From JBHENW01 sp046261875 (GTDB lineage: Bacteria > Acidobacteriota > Thermoanaerobaculia > UBA5066 > Gp7-AA6), in the NCBI GenBank assembly GCA_046261875.1, contig JBHENW010000200.1, positions 1-60,438 of the forward strand: a DNA stretch of 60,438 nucleotides, in the 5' to 3' direction. The notes beneath the pieces are model-generated. The model was not told where the DNA came from. It saw nothing but the letters and a program-made list of their open reading frames with translations, and searched no databases. Within the stretch, counting starts at the first letter, position 1, and each line of letters starts with the position of its first letter. The translations under genes were made by a program, and so were the position numbers. Positions 26,313 to 32,870 of this stretch are shown here, in pieces.

Positions 26313-27473
26313 CTAGTGGAGGAGCTCGAAGATGCGCTCGAGCTGCGCCAGGCCGGTTTGCAGGAGGAAGGTCCTGGCGCGCCCGTACGACTTTGCGCCG
26401 ATGAGGAAGAAACCGGGCTCTCCCGAGGCGAGATCGGCGGGCGCGATCGCCGGCACGGAAAGGCAGTCCGTGACGTTCGCCAGCGCGCGAGAAAGGCGGC
26501 CGGCCCCTTCGGTCGAAGGAGAAATCTCCAGGGGCAGCTCGCTCAAGAAAGTCAGGTCCGGCCTGTAACCCGTCAGGGAGACGATCTCATCGAATTCGCC
26601 GGAGCGGTCTCCCGAGAAGCGCGCTTCGACGGCGCCCCTCCCGTCGGAGAGCGCTTCGGCCGCTGCGCGGCGGTGAACGGTCAGGTATGGCGCTGGATCC
26701 GCCGCGAGGTCGTTGGCTCCGGCGGTGATGCGCGCGCGCTCCGGAAGAGGATCGTTCGCCACCTCCATGCACGGGCGGCGGTTCGGCGAGCGGACTGCCC
26801 ACGTCACGCGCGTGGCGGGGTGGCGTCCGGCGATCTCGCTCAGCCGGAGAATGGCGGTCGCCGCCGAGTGACCGTGCCCCGCGAGTAGGATCCGCCGGCC
26901 GGCGAGCCCGCCGGCGCGTTCCGCCAGGGCTCCGAGGTCGCGGATGATGCGGCCATCCATCCGCGATTCGCCCGGAGCCGGAACCCCTCCGGCGCCCAGG
27001 GCGTTGGGCTGCCCCGTGACGCCCGACGCGTCCATGAGAGCCTCGGCCTCGAACACGGACTCTTCGCCGTCACGGCGGGCCAGGACGCGGAAGGGACGCT
27101 CCGCGCGCAGCGGGTGTCCGCCGAAGTCCATGCGGGTCAGCCCCGCCCTTCCGACCGAAAGGACCTCGTGCCCCGCCCGGATTCTCCCGGCGAGGGCCGG
27201 CGACTGGGCGAGAGGGCGCAGGACGGCGTCCACCATTTCCGGGCCCGTCAGCAGGGTCTCCTCGGACGGCAGACGCCCGCCGAGGACGCGGCGCATCGCG
27301 GGCGAGACGTTCATGCTCAGCGGAGTGAAAAACCGGGTCGGGCCCCACCGGTCGAGCCCCGCCCCGACCTCCGCTTTCTCCAGAACCGTCACGTCGAACC
27401 CCCGCTCGACCCCCTCGAGCGCGGCGGCGAGCCCCATGGGGCCCGCCCCGATGATCAGCAGGCGCCGTGGCAG
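26313..27473 (-). CDS. FAD-dependent oxidoreductase starting at CTG
   Basis: 386 residues. The dinucleotide-binding motif LLIIGAGPMGLAAALE lies at the N-terminus. A second Rossmann-like motif RRILLAGHGHSAATAIL is near residue 185 and SLTGYRPDLTF near residue 310, as in flavin monooxygenase-like or thioredoxin-reductase-like proteins. The only ATG (27437) falls inside the FAD motif and would destroy it. In-frame CTG at 27473 follows GGTGAG by a few bases, lies four bases after the upstream stop and restores the full motif (reads LPRRLLIIGAG). Last gene of the arsenic-associated block. A role in oxidising an arsenic or sulfur intermediate is inferred only. Confidence 0.82.
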   Translation of the reverse strand: MPRRLLIIGAGPMGLAAALEGVERGFDVTVLEKAEVGAGLDRWGPTRFFTPLSMNVSPAMRRVLGGRLPSEETLLTGPEMVDAVLRPLAQSPALAGRIRAGHEVLSVGRAGLTRMDFGGHPLRAERPFRVLARRDGEESVFEAEALMDASGVTGQPNALGAGGVPAPGESRMDGRIIRDLGALAERAGGLAGRRILLAGHGHSAATAILRLSEIAGRHPATRVTWAVRSPNRRPCMEVANDPLPERARITAGANDLAADPAPYLTVHRRAAAEALSDGRGAVEARFSGDRSGEFDEIVSLTGYRPDLTFLSELPLEISPSTEGAGRLSRALANVTDCLSVPAIAPADLASGEPGFFLIGAKSYGRARTFLLQTGLAQLERIFELLH

Positions 27474-27477
27474 CGGC

Positions 27478-27807
27478 TCACCCTTTTCGCGCGATCGTGT
27501 TGCAGGCCTGGACCCAGTGCGCGATGGTTCCTCCGCCGCGAATGACCGCGGCCACGTTCACCGCTTCCGACATCTCCTCCGGAGATATCCCGGCGTCGGT
27601 GCACGCCGAAGCATAGGAGTCGATGCAATACGGCTCCTGGATGGCGTACGCCACGGCGAAGGCGATCAGCTTCTTGGTCCGATCGTCGAGAGCGCCCGGG
27701 CTCATCGTCGCCGTGTACCACTGGAGAAAGAGATCCCAGAGCTTCGGCTGCGTCTTCCCCATCTCGGGGAAGCGGGCGAGGTCCTCGGAAAGGTAGTAGC
27801 TCGGCAT
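27478..27807 (-). CDS. AhpD/carboxymuconolactone decarboxylase-like protein of the arsenosugar-associated peroxidase-like family
   Basis: 109 residues. The sequence YYLSEDLARFPEMGKTQPKL, then LIAFAVAYAIQEPYCIDSY and EAVNVAAVIRGGG, closely follows the small peroxidase-like proteins found beside arsenosugar biosynthesis genes. AhpD enzymes use a CxxC pair; here the first Cys is replaced (Glu58-Pro-Tyr-Cys61), leaving Cys61 and a later Cys69. Whether this is an active peroxidase is therefore doubtful. ATG at 27807, eight bases after the metallophosphoesterase stop. It is followed almost immediately by the FAD gene. Confidence 0.82.
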   Translation of the reverse strand: MPSYYLSEDLARFPEMGKTQPKLWDLFLQWYTATMSPGALDDRTKKLIAFAVAYAIQEPYCIDSYASACTDAGISPEEMSEAVNVAAVIRGGGTIAHWVQACNTIARKG

Positions 27808-27815
27808 GTGCGTTC

Positions 27816-28595
27816 CTAGTGGAGTCCTTTCTCCCGCTCTTTGGCAGGCAGAATCTCCAGACAGGTGGTCCACCAACCGGTCCGGATCGTTTCGATGAAC
27901 TCGGTGGGGAGACCTTCCCCGGCCATCTCCCGCGCGAGCGCCTCGTGGTCGTAGACGACAGGGACGAACTCGGCGTCGACCTCCGTCCCGAATCGCAGGG
28001 TGGCGTACCAGACGTTCGTATGGCCGTCGTTGGCCGGCCGGCCGAGGACGCCCGCGTTGAGGACGAGCCTCCCGGACGGTAGCCGCCGCTTCCAGTGAAG
28101 GCCCGTGTGGGTGCACACGAGCACGTCGGCCTCGGCGTCGGACAGCAGCTTCTCCAGGAACGGAACCGGAGAAGTCGATTCCCAGAGGAACTCGTTGATC
28201 CTTCGGGGCGACCCGTGGACGAGGAGGACGCGGCGGCGGCCGATCTCCAGCCGGCGGGTCTTCGGCAGGTCGCCCATCCAGACCTTCCACGCGGGCGACG
28301 TCCGCGCCGCCGTGTAGTCATAGGAGATCTGGGCGAACTGGTTGTCCCGCGGATCCGTGTACCCGCAGTGGCAGTCCTCCGCGCCGGAAGAAAGGCTCTC
28401 CTCGTAGTTCCCCTGGATCGCCTCGACGCGGTTGTCGCACAGGATCGGGAAGACCCGATCCGGGTTCGGGCCGAAGCCCCCGAAATCCCCGAGGGCGAAG
28501 ATTCCATCCACGCCGCGGCGCCGGACGTCGTCCACGGCGGTCTCGAGCGCGCGCCAGTTGCTGTAGATGCCCCCGAAGAAAGCGAGGCGGGTCAT
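27816..28595 (-). CDS. Metallophosphoesterase family protein
   Basis: 259 residues. Calcineurin-like phosphoesterase pattern: a divergent first motif (FFGGIYSNWRALE, where DxH is expected), then ALGDFGGFGPNP (GDxxxxGP), IQGNYEES (GNxE in place of GNHD), LVHGSPR and CTHTGLHWKR. This is the YfcE/DevR-like small phosphoesterase layout. The first metal motif has lost its Asp (GGIYSN in place of GDIHSN), which is odd and may alter metal binding. ATG at 28595 overlaps the radical SAM stop as ATGA. An in-frame start far upstream would read through the radical SAM gene. Confidence 0.82.
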   Translation of the reverse strand: MTRLAFFGGIYSNWRALETAVDDVRRRGVDGIFALGDFGGFGPNPDRVFPILCDNRVEAIQGNYEESLSSGAEDCHCGYTDPRDNQFAQISYDYTAARTSPAWKVWMGDLPKTRRLEIGRRRVLLVHGSPRRINEFLWESTSPVPFLEKLLSDAEADVLVCTHTGLHWKRRLPSGRLVLNAGVLGRPANDGHTNVWYATLRFGTEVDAEFVPVVYDHEALAREMAGEGLPTEFIETIRTGWWTTCLEILPAKEREKGLH

Positions 28596-29494
28596 GTGCG
28601 ACAGGTGACCCCGTACTCGTGGCACGTGAAACAGGCGGCATGGCGCAAGGGGAAGGGGCGCAGCGTGCCGGCGAGGTCCTCGCCCATCCGCGCGGCCGGC
28701 TCCTCGATGAGGATCGGACAGACGTAGACCCCTTTGGACGTCACCATCCGGCAGGAGGAGCACTGGAGGTTGGCGGCCTCCTCCTCCGTCAGGTGCCGTC
28801 CGCGCAGGGTCTCCCAGGAAGCGTAAGCACGCAGGCGGCTTTCCTCCGCGCCGATCCGGAAGAGCGAGAGGATCTTCAACCTCGGGCGCGGGAGACCGAT
28901 CGACCGCATCCAACCGAGAAATGCCGCTCGCCCCTCCGCGGTCGCGGCCTCCCCGCACGCTTCCGTCACCGTCACCACCGGGTTCAAGCCGGCTTCGGCG
29001 AGGTTCCGGATACCCGCCAGGATTTTCTCGAAGGTGCCCGCGCCGCGGATCGGGTCGTTGACTTCCGCCGAGTACCCGTCGATCGAAATCCGGATGTCCA
29101 GCGAATACTCACTCGCGTCGGAGAGCCGGCGCAGCCTGCGGCATCTCTCCGGGTTCAGCAGCAGGCCATTGGTCAGGACCGAAGCGGGTCCCTGACGCAG
29201 CGTCTCCTCGAGGATCGGGAGCATCTCCGGGTTCATGAACGGCTCTCCGCCGGTGAAGTAGTACTCGCGCACGCCGAGCGGTATCGCTTCACGCAGCCGC
29301 CCGCGCACCTGTTCGAGCGTCAGCATCGCGTGGTTGTGGTTGGTCGGAGAGCAGGAGATGAAGCAATGCGTGCAGCGCAGGTTGCACAGTGTGCCTGCGA
29401 CCTGGAACCAGAGGGTGTCCAGGGAAAGCGAGGGCACGAACGGGTACGCCTCGTTCTCGAAGCGATTCCGATTGCCGGGAGCGGCGATTTCCAG
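28592..29494 (-). CDS. Radical SAM enzyme with C-terminal Cys-rich region, starting at CTG
   Basis: 300 residues. The SAM cluster motif CNLRCTHC is at about residues 37-44, followed by FTGGEPF and ISIDGYSAEVNDPIRG. The C-terminus has CSSCRMVTSKGVYVCP and CFTCHEYGVTC, a SPASM-like auxiliary cluster region. The first ordinary start codon, GTG 29437, would cut off NRFENEAYPFV, which looks like genuine protein. CTG at 29494 has a perfect AAGGAG five bases upstream and is in frame, so I take it as the start. The substrate is unknown; the arsenic-related neighbours suggest modification of an arsenical or a carrier. Confidence 0.85.
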   Translation of the reverse strand: MEIAAPGNRNRFENEAYPFVPSLSLDTLWFQVAGTLCNLRCTHCFISCSPTNHNHAMLTLEQVRGRLREAIPLGVREYYFTGGEPFMNPEMLPILEETLRQGPASVLTNGLLLNPERCRRLRRLSDASEYSLDIRISIDGYSAEVNDPIRGAGTFEKILAGIRNLAEAGLNPVVTVTEACGEAATAEGRAAFLGWMRSIGLPRPRLKILSLFRIGAEESRLRAYASWETLRGRHLTEEEAANLQCSSCRMVTSKGVYVCPILIEEPAARMGEDLAGTLRPFPLRHAACFTCHEYGVTCRT

Positions 29495-29552
29495 TGAAGC
29501 TCCTTCCTGGCCGGAAGCCGGTCGTAAAAAACCCGGGGGAACGAAAAGGAAA

Positions 29553-30284
29553 CTAGGCGGCGGCGGGGGGGGCGCGCAGTCCGTTGGGCGTCGCCGCGAC
29601 GCGGCGCTCGACGGGCCGTTGGCGCTTCGGGGGGGGCGCCAGCCGCGCGAGCGCGCCGCGCATCAGCGCGCGCAGACCGCTCCGCGGCTTTCCGCGCAGT
29701 ATCCGTCGCAGCGCGCGGCGGCCGTCCACGTCCGCCAGGCGGGCGATGACGGCGAGGCGTCTTCCGCGGTGCACGAGCCGGCGGGCGAGAGCGGCGAAGA
29801 CGTCCCGGCGGCGCCGGGGGAGCGTCCGCAGAAGGTCGAGGTCTTCGGGCGGCACGGACAAGAGGGACACCCCGCCGTCCGGCGCGGGGCAGAGGACCGC
29901 GTCGCAACCCTCTTCGAGACGCGCAAACGCGGCGGCCAGCCCCGTCGCCGACGGAGCGACGTCTCCTCCGACGATCACGGCGGGGCCCCCCAGCCGCAAC
30001 GCCTGCGCCGCCACGCCCTTCAGACGCTCCCCGAAGGAGGCGCCTCTCTGCAGGATCGCGAGATCCGGCGCGAAGGCCGGCGCGGTCCGGCGCCATCGCG
30101 CCATGTCCTCGGGAGGCGTGGCGAGAACGAGGCGGGCGCCGACCGAATCGGCGGCTCGCGCCCATCCGGCGGCGAACGCCGCAAAAAGCTCCGCCGCTTC
30201 CTGCCTGTCGAATCCCTTCGCGCGCGCCTCGCGGCCCGGCTCCCGCGCAAAGAGGACCACGTAACGGGACATGTTTTCGGTCAT
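29553..30284 (-). CDS. DUF2064 glycosyltransferase-like protein (TIGR04282-type, arsenosugar-associated)
   Basis: 243 residues. An N-terminal RYVVLFAREPGREARAKGF matches the LLVFAKxPxPGxxKTRL opening of the family. VIVGGDVAPSATGLAAAF carries the GxDxP-like nucleotide-sugar motif and VLCPAPDGGVSLLSV the D/E-GGY-like motif; both are altered from the usual GTDCP and DGGYYL. The C-terminal 60 residues are basic. Proteins of this family are widespread in arsenosugar and radical SAM/selenodomain clusters. Two in-frame ATGs compete (30284 and 30272), with no clear ribosome-binding site. It is separated from trxA by a strong terminator. Confidence 0.75.
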   Translation of the reverse strand: MTENMSRYVVLFAREPGREARAKGFDRQEAAELFAAFAAGWARAADSVGARLVLATPPEDMARWRRTAPAFAPDLAILQRGASFGERLKGVAAQALRLGGPAVIVGGDVAPSATGLAAAFARLEEGCDAVLCPAPDGGVSLLSVPPEDLDLLRTLPRRRRDVFAALARRLVHRGRRLAVIARLADVDGRRALRRILRGKPRSGLRALMRGALARLAPPPKRQRPVERRVAATPNGLRAPPAAA

Positions 30285-30332
30285 CTTACGTCGGCGCGGC
30301 CCCGCCGGATTCCCGTCGCTTTCTCCAGCGCG

Positions 30333-30360
30333 CAAAAGAAAAAGGGCCCCGAAGGGCCCT
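30333..30360 (-). terminator. Rho-independent terminator downstream of trxA
   Basis: On the minus strand a perfect 7-bp stem AGGGCCC/GGGCCCT with a TTCG loop is followed by TTTTTCTTTT. It lies 22 bp after the trxA stop and about 50 bp before the DUF2064 start, so it would end the arsR-arsI-trxA transcript unless read-through occurs. Confidence 0.9.
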
Positions 30361-30381
30361 CCGCGTTTTCCGCAAGGGGTC

Positions 30382-30714
30382 TCAGAGGTTGCGGTCGATG
30401 AACTTGACGAACTCGCCCCGAGGAAGCGCTCCGAGGACCCGGTCCGCGACCGCGCCGCTCTTGAAGAGGATGAACGTGGGAATCGACGTCACCTGGTACT
30501 TCATGGCCACGGCCGTGGACTCATCCACGTTGACCTTCGCGACCTTGATCTTCCCGAGGTACTGCGTCGCCAGGTCGTCCACGATGGGAGCGACCGTCCG
30601 GCACGGACCGCACCAGGGAGCCCAGAAGTCTACGAGAACGGGGAGATCGCTCTTGAGGATGTCCCCCTCGAAGCTCGCGTCCGAGACCAGGTGCACGTTG
30701 GGGCTTTCCGCCAT
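30382..30714 (-). CDS. trxA: Thioredoxin
   Basis: 110 residues, classical length. Active site WCGPC with Cys35 and Cys38, the cis-Pro in TSIPTFILF, and the conserved FWAPWCGPCR context. ATG at 30714 with AAGGAG seven bases upstream. It sits 74 bp after the arsI-like gene and just before a strong terminator. Thioredoxin reduces many targets, including arsenate reductases; location inside the arsenic block suggests, but does not prove, a dedicated role. Confidence 0.95.
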   Translation of the reverse strand: MAESPNVHLVSDASFEGDILKSDLPVLVDFWAPWCGPCRTVAPIVDDLATQYLGKIKVAKVNVDESTAVAMKYQVTSIPTFILFKSGAVADRVLGALPRGEFVKFIDRNL

Positions 30715-30788
30715 TCAAATTCTCCTTCCTCGGGACCAAATATGCCGGATCCGTGCCTTTGGATTCGGATGGTACAACGCCCCGCGCC

Positions 30789-31244
30789 TCAGATCGCAGG
30801 GAGCGCGCCGGCGGGTTCGGGCTGCGTCTTCTCGCAGCAGCCGGATCCGGGGCCGCAGTGTCCTTCTTCCTCCAGATCTTCCAGCACCGCGTAGACCTCC
30901 CACTCGTTGCCGTCCGGATCGGCGAGCCAGATCTTCTCCTGGAGCGCATAACAGCACGCCGTCAGGGCTTCGATCCTCGGAGACAAGCCGTTCGCCTCGA
31001 GCCGGCGTCGCCAGCCGTGAACTTCGTCGGGCGACCCGACGCGGATACCGAGGTGCGACAGGACCCCGCCCCCGGCCGGCGCCGTGGTGCTGCCCGGCTG
31101 CAGGGCGAGGTGGATTTCCGGGTTGGCCGTCACGAACTTGACGTACCCCGGTTTCTTTTTTGCCGGTTCCCCGAGGAAACGCGAATAGAACAACGTGGAC
31201 TTCTCCAGGTCCCCGACCTGCAGCGAAATGTGAACCCCCGCCAT
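30789..31244 (-). CDS. arsI: ArsI/CadI-type vicinal oxygen chelate metalloenzyme (putative C-As lyase)
   Basis: 151 residues. VOC fold. The ArsI-specific vicinal cysteine pair lies in TACCYA (Cys97-Cys98) and the iron ligands are predicted as His5 (GVHISLQV), His64 (LSHLGI) and Glu116 (DGNEWEVY). The C-terminus adds GHCGPGSGCC, as in several ArsI and CadI proteins. ArsI enzymes split the carbon-arsenic bond of trivalent methyl- and aryl-arsenicals; CadI members respond to cadmium. ATG at 31244 with AGGAGG close upstream. It lies 53 bp downstream of arsR across a palindromic region. Confidence 0.87.
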   Translation of the reverse strand: MAGVHISLQVGDLEKSTLFYSRFLGEPAKKKPGYVKFVTANPEIHLALQPGSTTAPAGGGVLSHLGIRVGSPDEVHGWRRRLEANGLSPRIEALTACCYALQEKIWLADPDGNEWEVYAVLEDLEEEGHCGPGSGCCEKTQPEPAGALPAI

Positions 31245-31255
31245 GATGTCCTCCT

Positions 31256-31280
31256 ATCTATAGATCGAGAAATTTCGATC
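31256..31280. promoter_or_regulatory. Overlapping dyads between arsR and arsI, candidate ArsR operator
   Basis: A perfect 10-bp palindrome ATCTATAGAT (31256-31265) abuts a dyad GATCGA-N6-TCGATC (31263-31280). Both lie immediately upstream of the arsI ribosome-binding site. ArsR/SmtB regulators bind AT-containing dyads of this size near their own promoters. Confidence 0.5.
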
Positions 31281-31297
31281 AATCGTGGCAAATTTTT

Positions 31298-31657
31298 TCA
31301 GACCGACCGCGCCGTTTCGCTGGCGACGGATGCGAGCGCCCCCTCGTCGCGGCGATAGAACATCCAGCGCCCGCGCTTCTCGGCGATCACGAGCCCGGCG
31401 CGGCGGAGGATCGCGAGGTGGTGCGACGTGGCGGCCTGCGAAAGCCCGATCGCCTCCTCGACGTCGCAGGCGCAGAGCCCGGCCTCACCCGGCGAAACGA
31501 GCGAACAGCAACTCCCGCCGCGCGCGCGAAGCAGGTCGAGGATCCTGAGCCGGGTCGGATCGCCGAGCGCCCGGAAGGCCTGGATCAGGTCCGGTGAAGC
31601 CGAAACGGAGCTCCCCCGGCCGCTTTGGACCGGCAGGCTCCTTCTCATCGAATCCAT
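31298..31657 (-). CDS. arsR: ArsR/SmtB family metalloregulator
   Basis: 119 residues. Winged-helix repressor that leaves DNA when it binds arsenite or another thiophilic metal. FRALGDPTRLRILDLL opens the domain and GLSQAATSHHLAILRRAGLV is the recognition helix region. A Cys cluster at 50, 51, 62 and 64 (GSCCSLVSPGEAGLCACD) lies just before the recognition helix and is a plausible As(III) or Cd(II) site. The longer start ATG 31657 and the internal ATG 31648 are both possible. An imperfect dyad TATCT-N8-AGATG overlaps the start region (about 31655-31680), consistent with autoregulation. Confidence 0.9.
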   Translation of the reverse strand: MDSMRRSLPVQSGRGSSVSASPDLIQAFRALGDPTRLRILDLLRARGGSCCSLVSPGEAGLCACDVEEAIGLSQAATSHHLAILRRAGLVIAEKRGRWMFYRRDEGALASVASETARSV

Positions 31658-31669
31658 ACATCTGCATTC

Positions 31670-32380
31670 TTAGATACGTTCGCGGCCTCTGTCAACCCCC
31701 CTTTTTGGCCGGCTTTTTCTGTGAACGTGGGCGTGGACGCGGCCCCGGACGTGTGCGAGCCCCTCCCGCAGGAACCACGGGACCATGAGGAGCGAGAGGG
31801 CCGGGTCCAGCCACGCGGGCGCGCCGGCGAGGCCGCCGACCATGGCGAGGAGGGTCAGAAAGGAGAGCGCGGAGCAGGAGATCGATTCCTTGGCTTCCGC
31901 CGCGAGGCCTTGGCTGCCGAGCACCCGGGCCGTCCGCCACTTGAGCCATCCGATGATCGGCATGCCGAACGAAGCGAAGATCGTCAGGAAGAGTCCCAGG
32001 ACGCTCTCCTCGGCGTGGCTCCCGGCGGTCAGCTCGTGCACCCCCCGCACGAGAACGTAGGCGGCCAGGAGGAGGAAGGAAACGCCGATCCAGCGGGCGA
32101 GGTTGCGGTCGTGGCGCGCGTGGTCGGTCTCCTCGTCTGCCAGGCGGCGCAGGTGGCGGACGGCGAGAAACGCGGCTCCCCCCTCGATCGCGCTCTCCAC
32201 CGAGAAGGCCAGGAGCGCCAGGCTTCCCGTGCGGATCGCCTCGTAGAGGCCGAGCCCCCCTTCGCCGAAGACGTGCAGAAAGGTCAGCCCGAGGAGCCAG
32301 TACATCCGGCGTCGGAGGGCCTCTTCCCTCGCGGCCGGGGGGGCGATCACAGGGCCCGCCGTCGCGGTCGCGTCTCCCAT
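31670..32380 (-). CDS. Cation transporter, CDF-like membrane protein
   Basis: 236 residues with six predicted membrane helices. The pattern GEGGLGLYEAIRTGSLALLAF, with helix 2 ending in VESAIEGGAAF, and helix 5 carrying AAEAKESISCSALSFLTLLA followed by WLDPALSLLMVPWFLREG, resembles a small CDF-related transporter group. The classical HxxxD/DxxxD zinc-site residues are replaced (ExxxE-like, with a Cys in helix 5), so specificity is uncertain. The C-terminus is His/Arg-rich (VRGRVHAHVHRKSR). ATG at 32380 follows TAGAAT by six bases, so the mRNA is probably leaderless. It is divergent from the metal-uptake operon and directly upstream of arsR. Confidence 0.75.
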   Translation of the reverse strand: MGDATATAGPVIAPPAAREEALRRRMYWLLGLTFLHVFGEGGLGLYEAIRTGSLALLAFSVESAIEGGAAFLAVRHLRRLADEETDHARHDRNLARWIGVSFLLLAAYVLVRGVHELTAGSHAEESVLGLFLTIFASFGMPIIGWLKWRTARVLGSQGLAAEAKESISCSALSFLTLLAMVGGLAGAPAWLDPALSLLMVPWFLREGLAHVRGRVHAHVHRKSRPKRGVDRGRERI

Positions 32381-32386
32381 CCAGCC

Positions 32387-32392
32387 ATTCTA
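32387..32392 (-). promoter_or_regulatory. Candidate -10 element (TAGAAT) for the CDF-like gene
   Basis: TAGAAT on the minus strand ends six bases before the ATG at 32380. No ribosome-binding site is visible. Confidence 0.4.
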
Positions 32393-32439
32393 TGCAGGCC
32401 CTCGCCGCCGGCCCGCTGCGCGAAATACAATCCCCGGCG

Positions 32440-32805
32440 ATGGCGTTGCCACCAACGATGTTGTGGCGGTTGCGCGTGGCTCGAAGCGCCCGGCTCATCC
32501 TGTGCGTCGCGGCGCTGCTTTCGGTGGCCGGCTCTTTTGGCTTGCACCCCGAGCCGGCCGATTCTTCTTTTCTACCCCTGCCGACCGCGCCCTCCGATGG
32601 ATCGCCGGAGCTCCGCAGAGCGGTCGCCCCGCGGGACAGCTGCATCGCGTGTCTTTCCCAGCGCCCGCACTCTCTCGCCTCGGTCATCGACGCGCCCTCG
32701 GCGCGCATTCGGGTCGTCCCTTACGCGCCCCGGCCGGCGCTTCTCCTTCCCCAGCGGCTCCAAGCCGCGAACCACGAAGGCCGCGCCCCTCCGACCGCCT
32801 CCTGA
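32440..32805 (+). CDS. Small secreted or membrane-anchored protein with a CxxC pair
   Basis: 121 residues from ATG 32440; ATG 32458 is an alternative. An N-terminal hydrophobic segment (ARLILCVAALLSVAGSFGL) acts as signal peptide or anchor. The only other landmark is DSCIACLSQRPHS, a CxxC with a nearby His, which could bind a metal. The remainder is Pro/Arg/Ala-rich. It heads a plus-strand operon with an outer-membrane protein and metal ABC components, so a role in metal handling is plausible. No family recognised. Confidence 0.55.
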   Translation: MALPPTMLWRLRVARSARLILCVAALLSVAGSFGLHPEPADSSFLPLPTAPSDGSPELRRAVAPRDSCIACLSQRPHSLASVIDAPSARIRVVPYAPRPALLLPQRLQAANHEGRAPPTAS

Positions 32806-32870
32806 CGAGCCGGTCTCGTCTTCCGCCCCGCGGCGGAAGGCATTCACGACATTTCGTTACGGGGGGGCCA

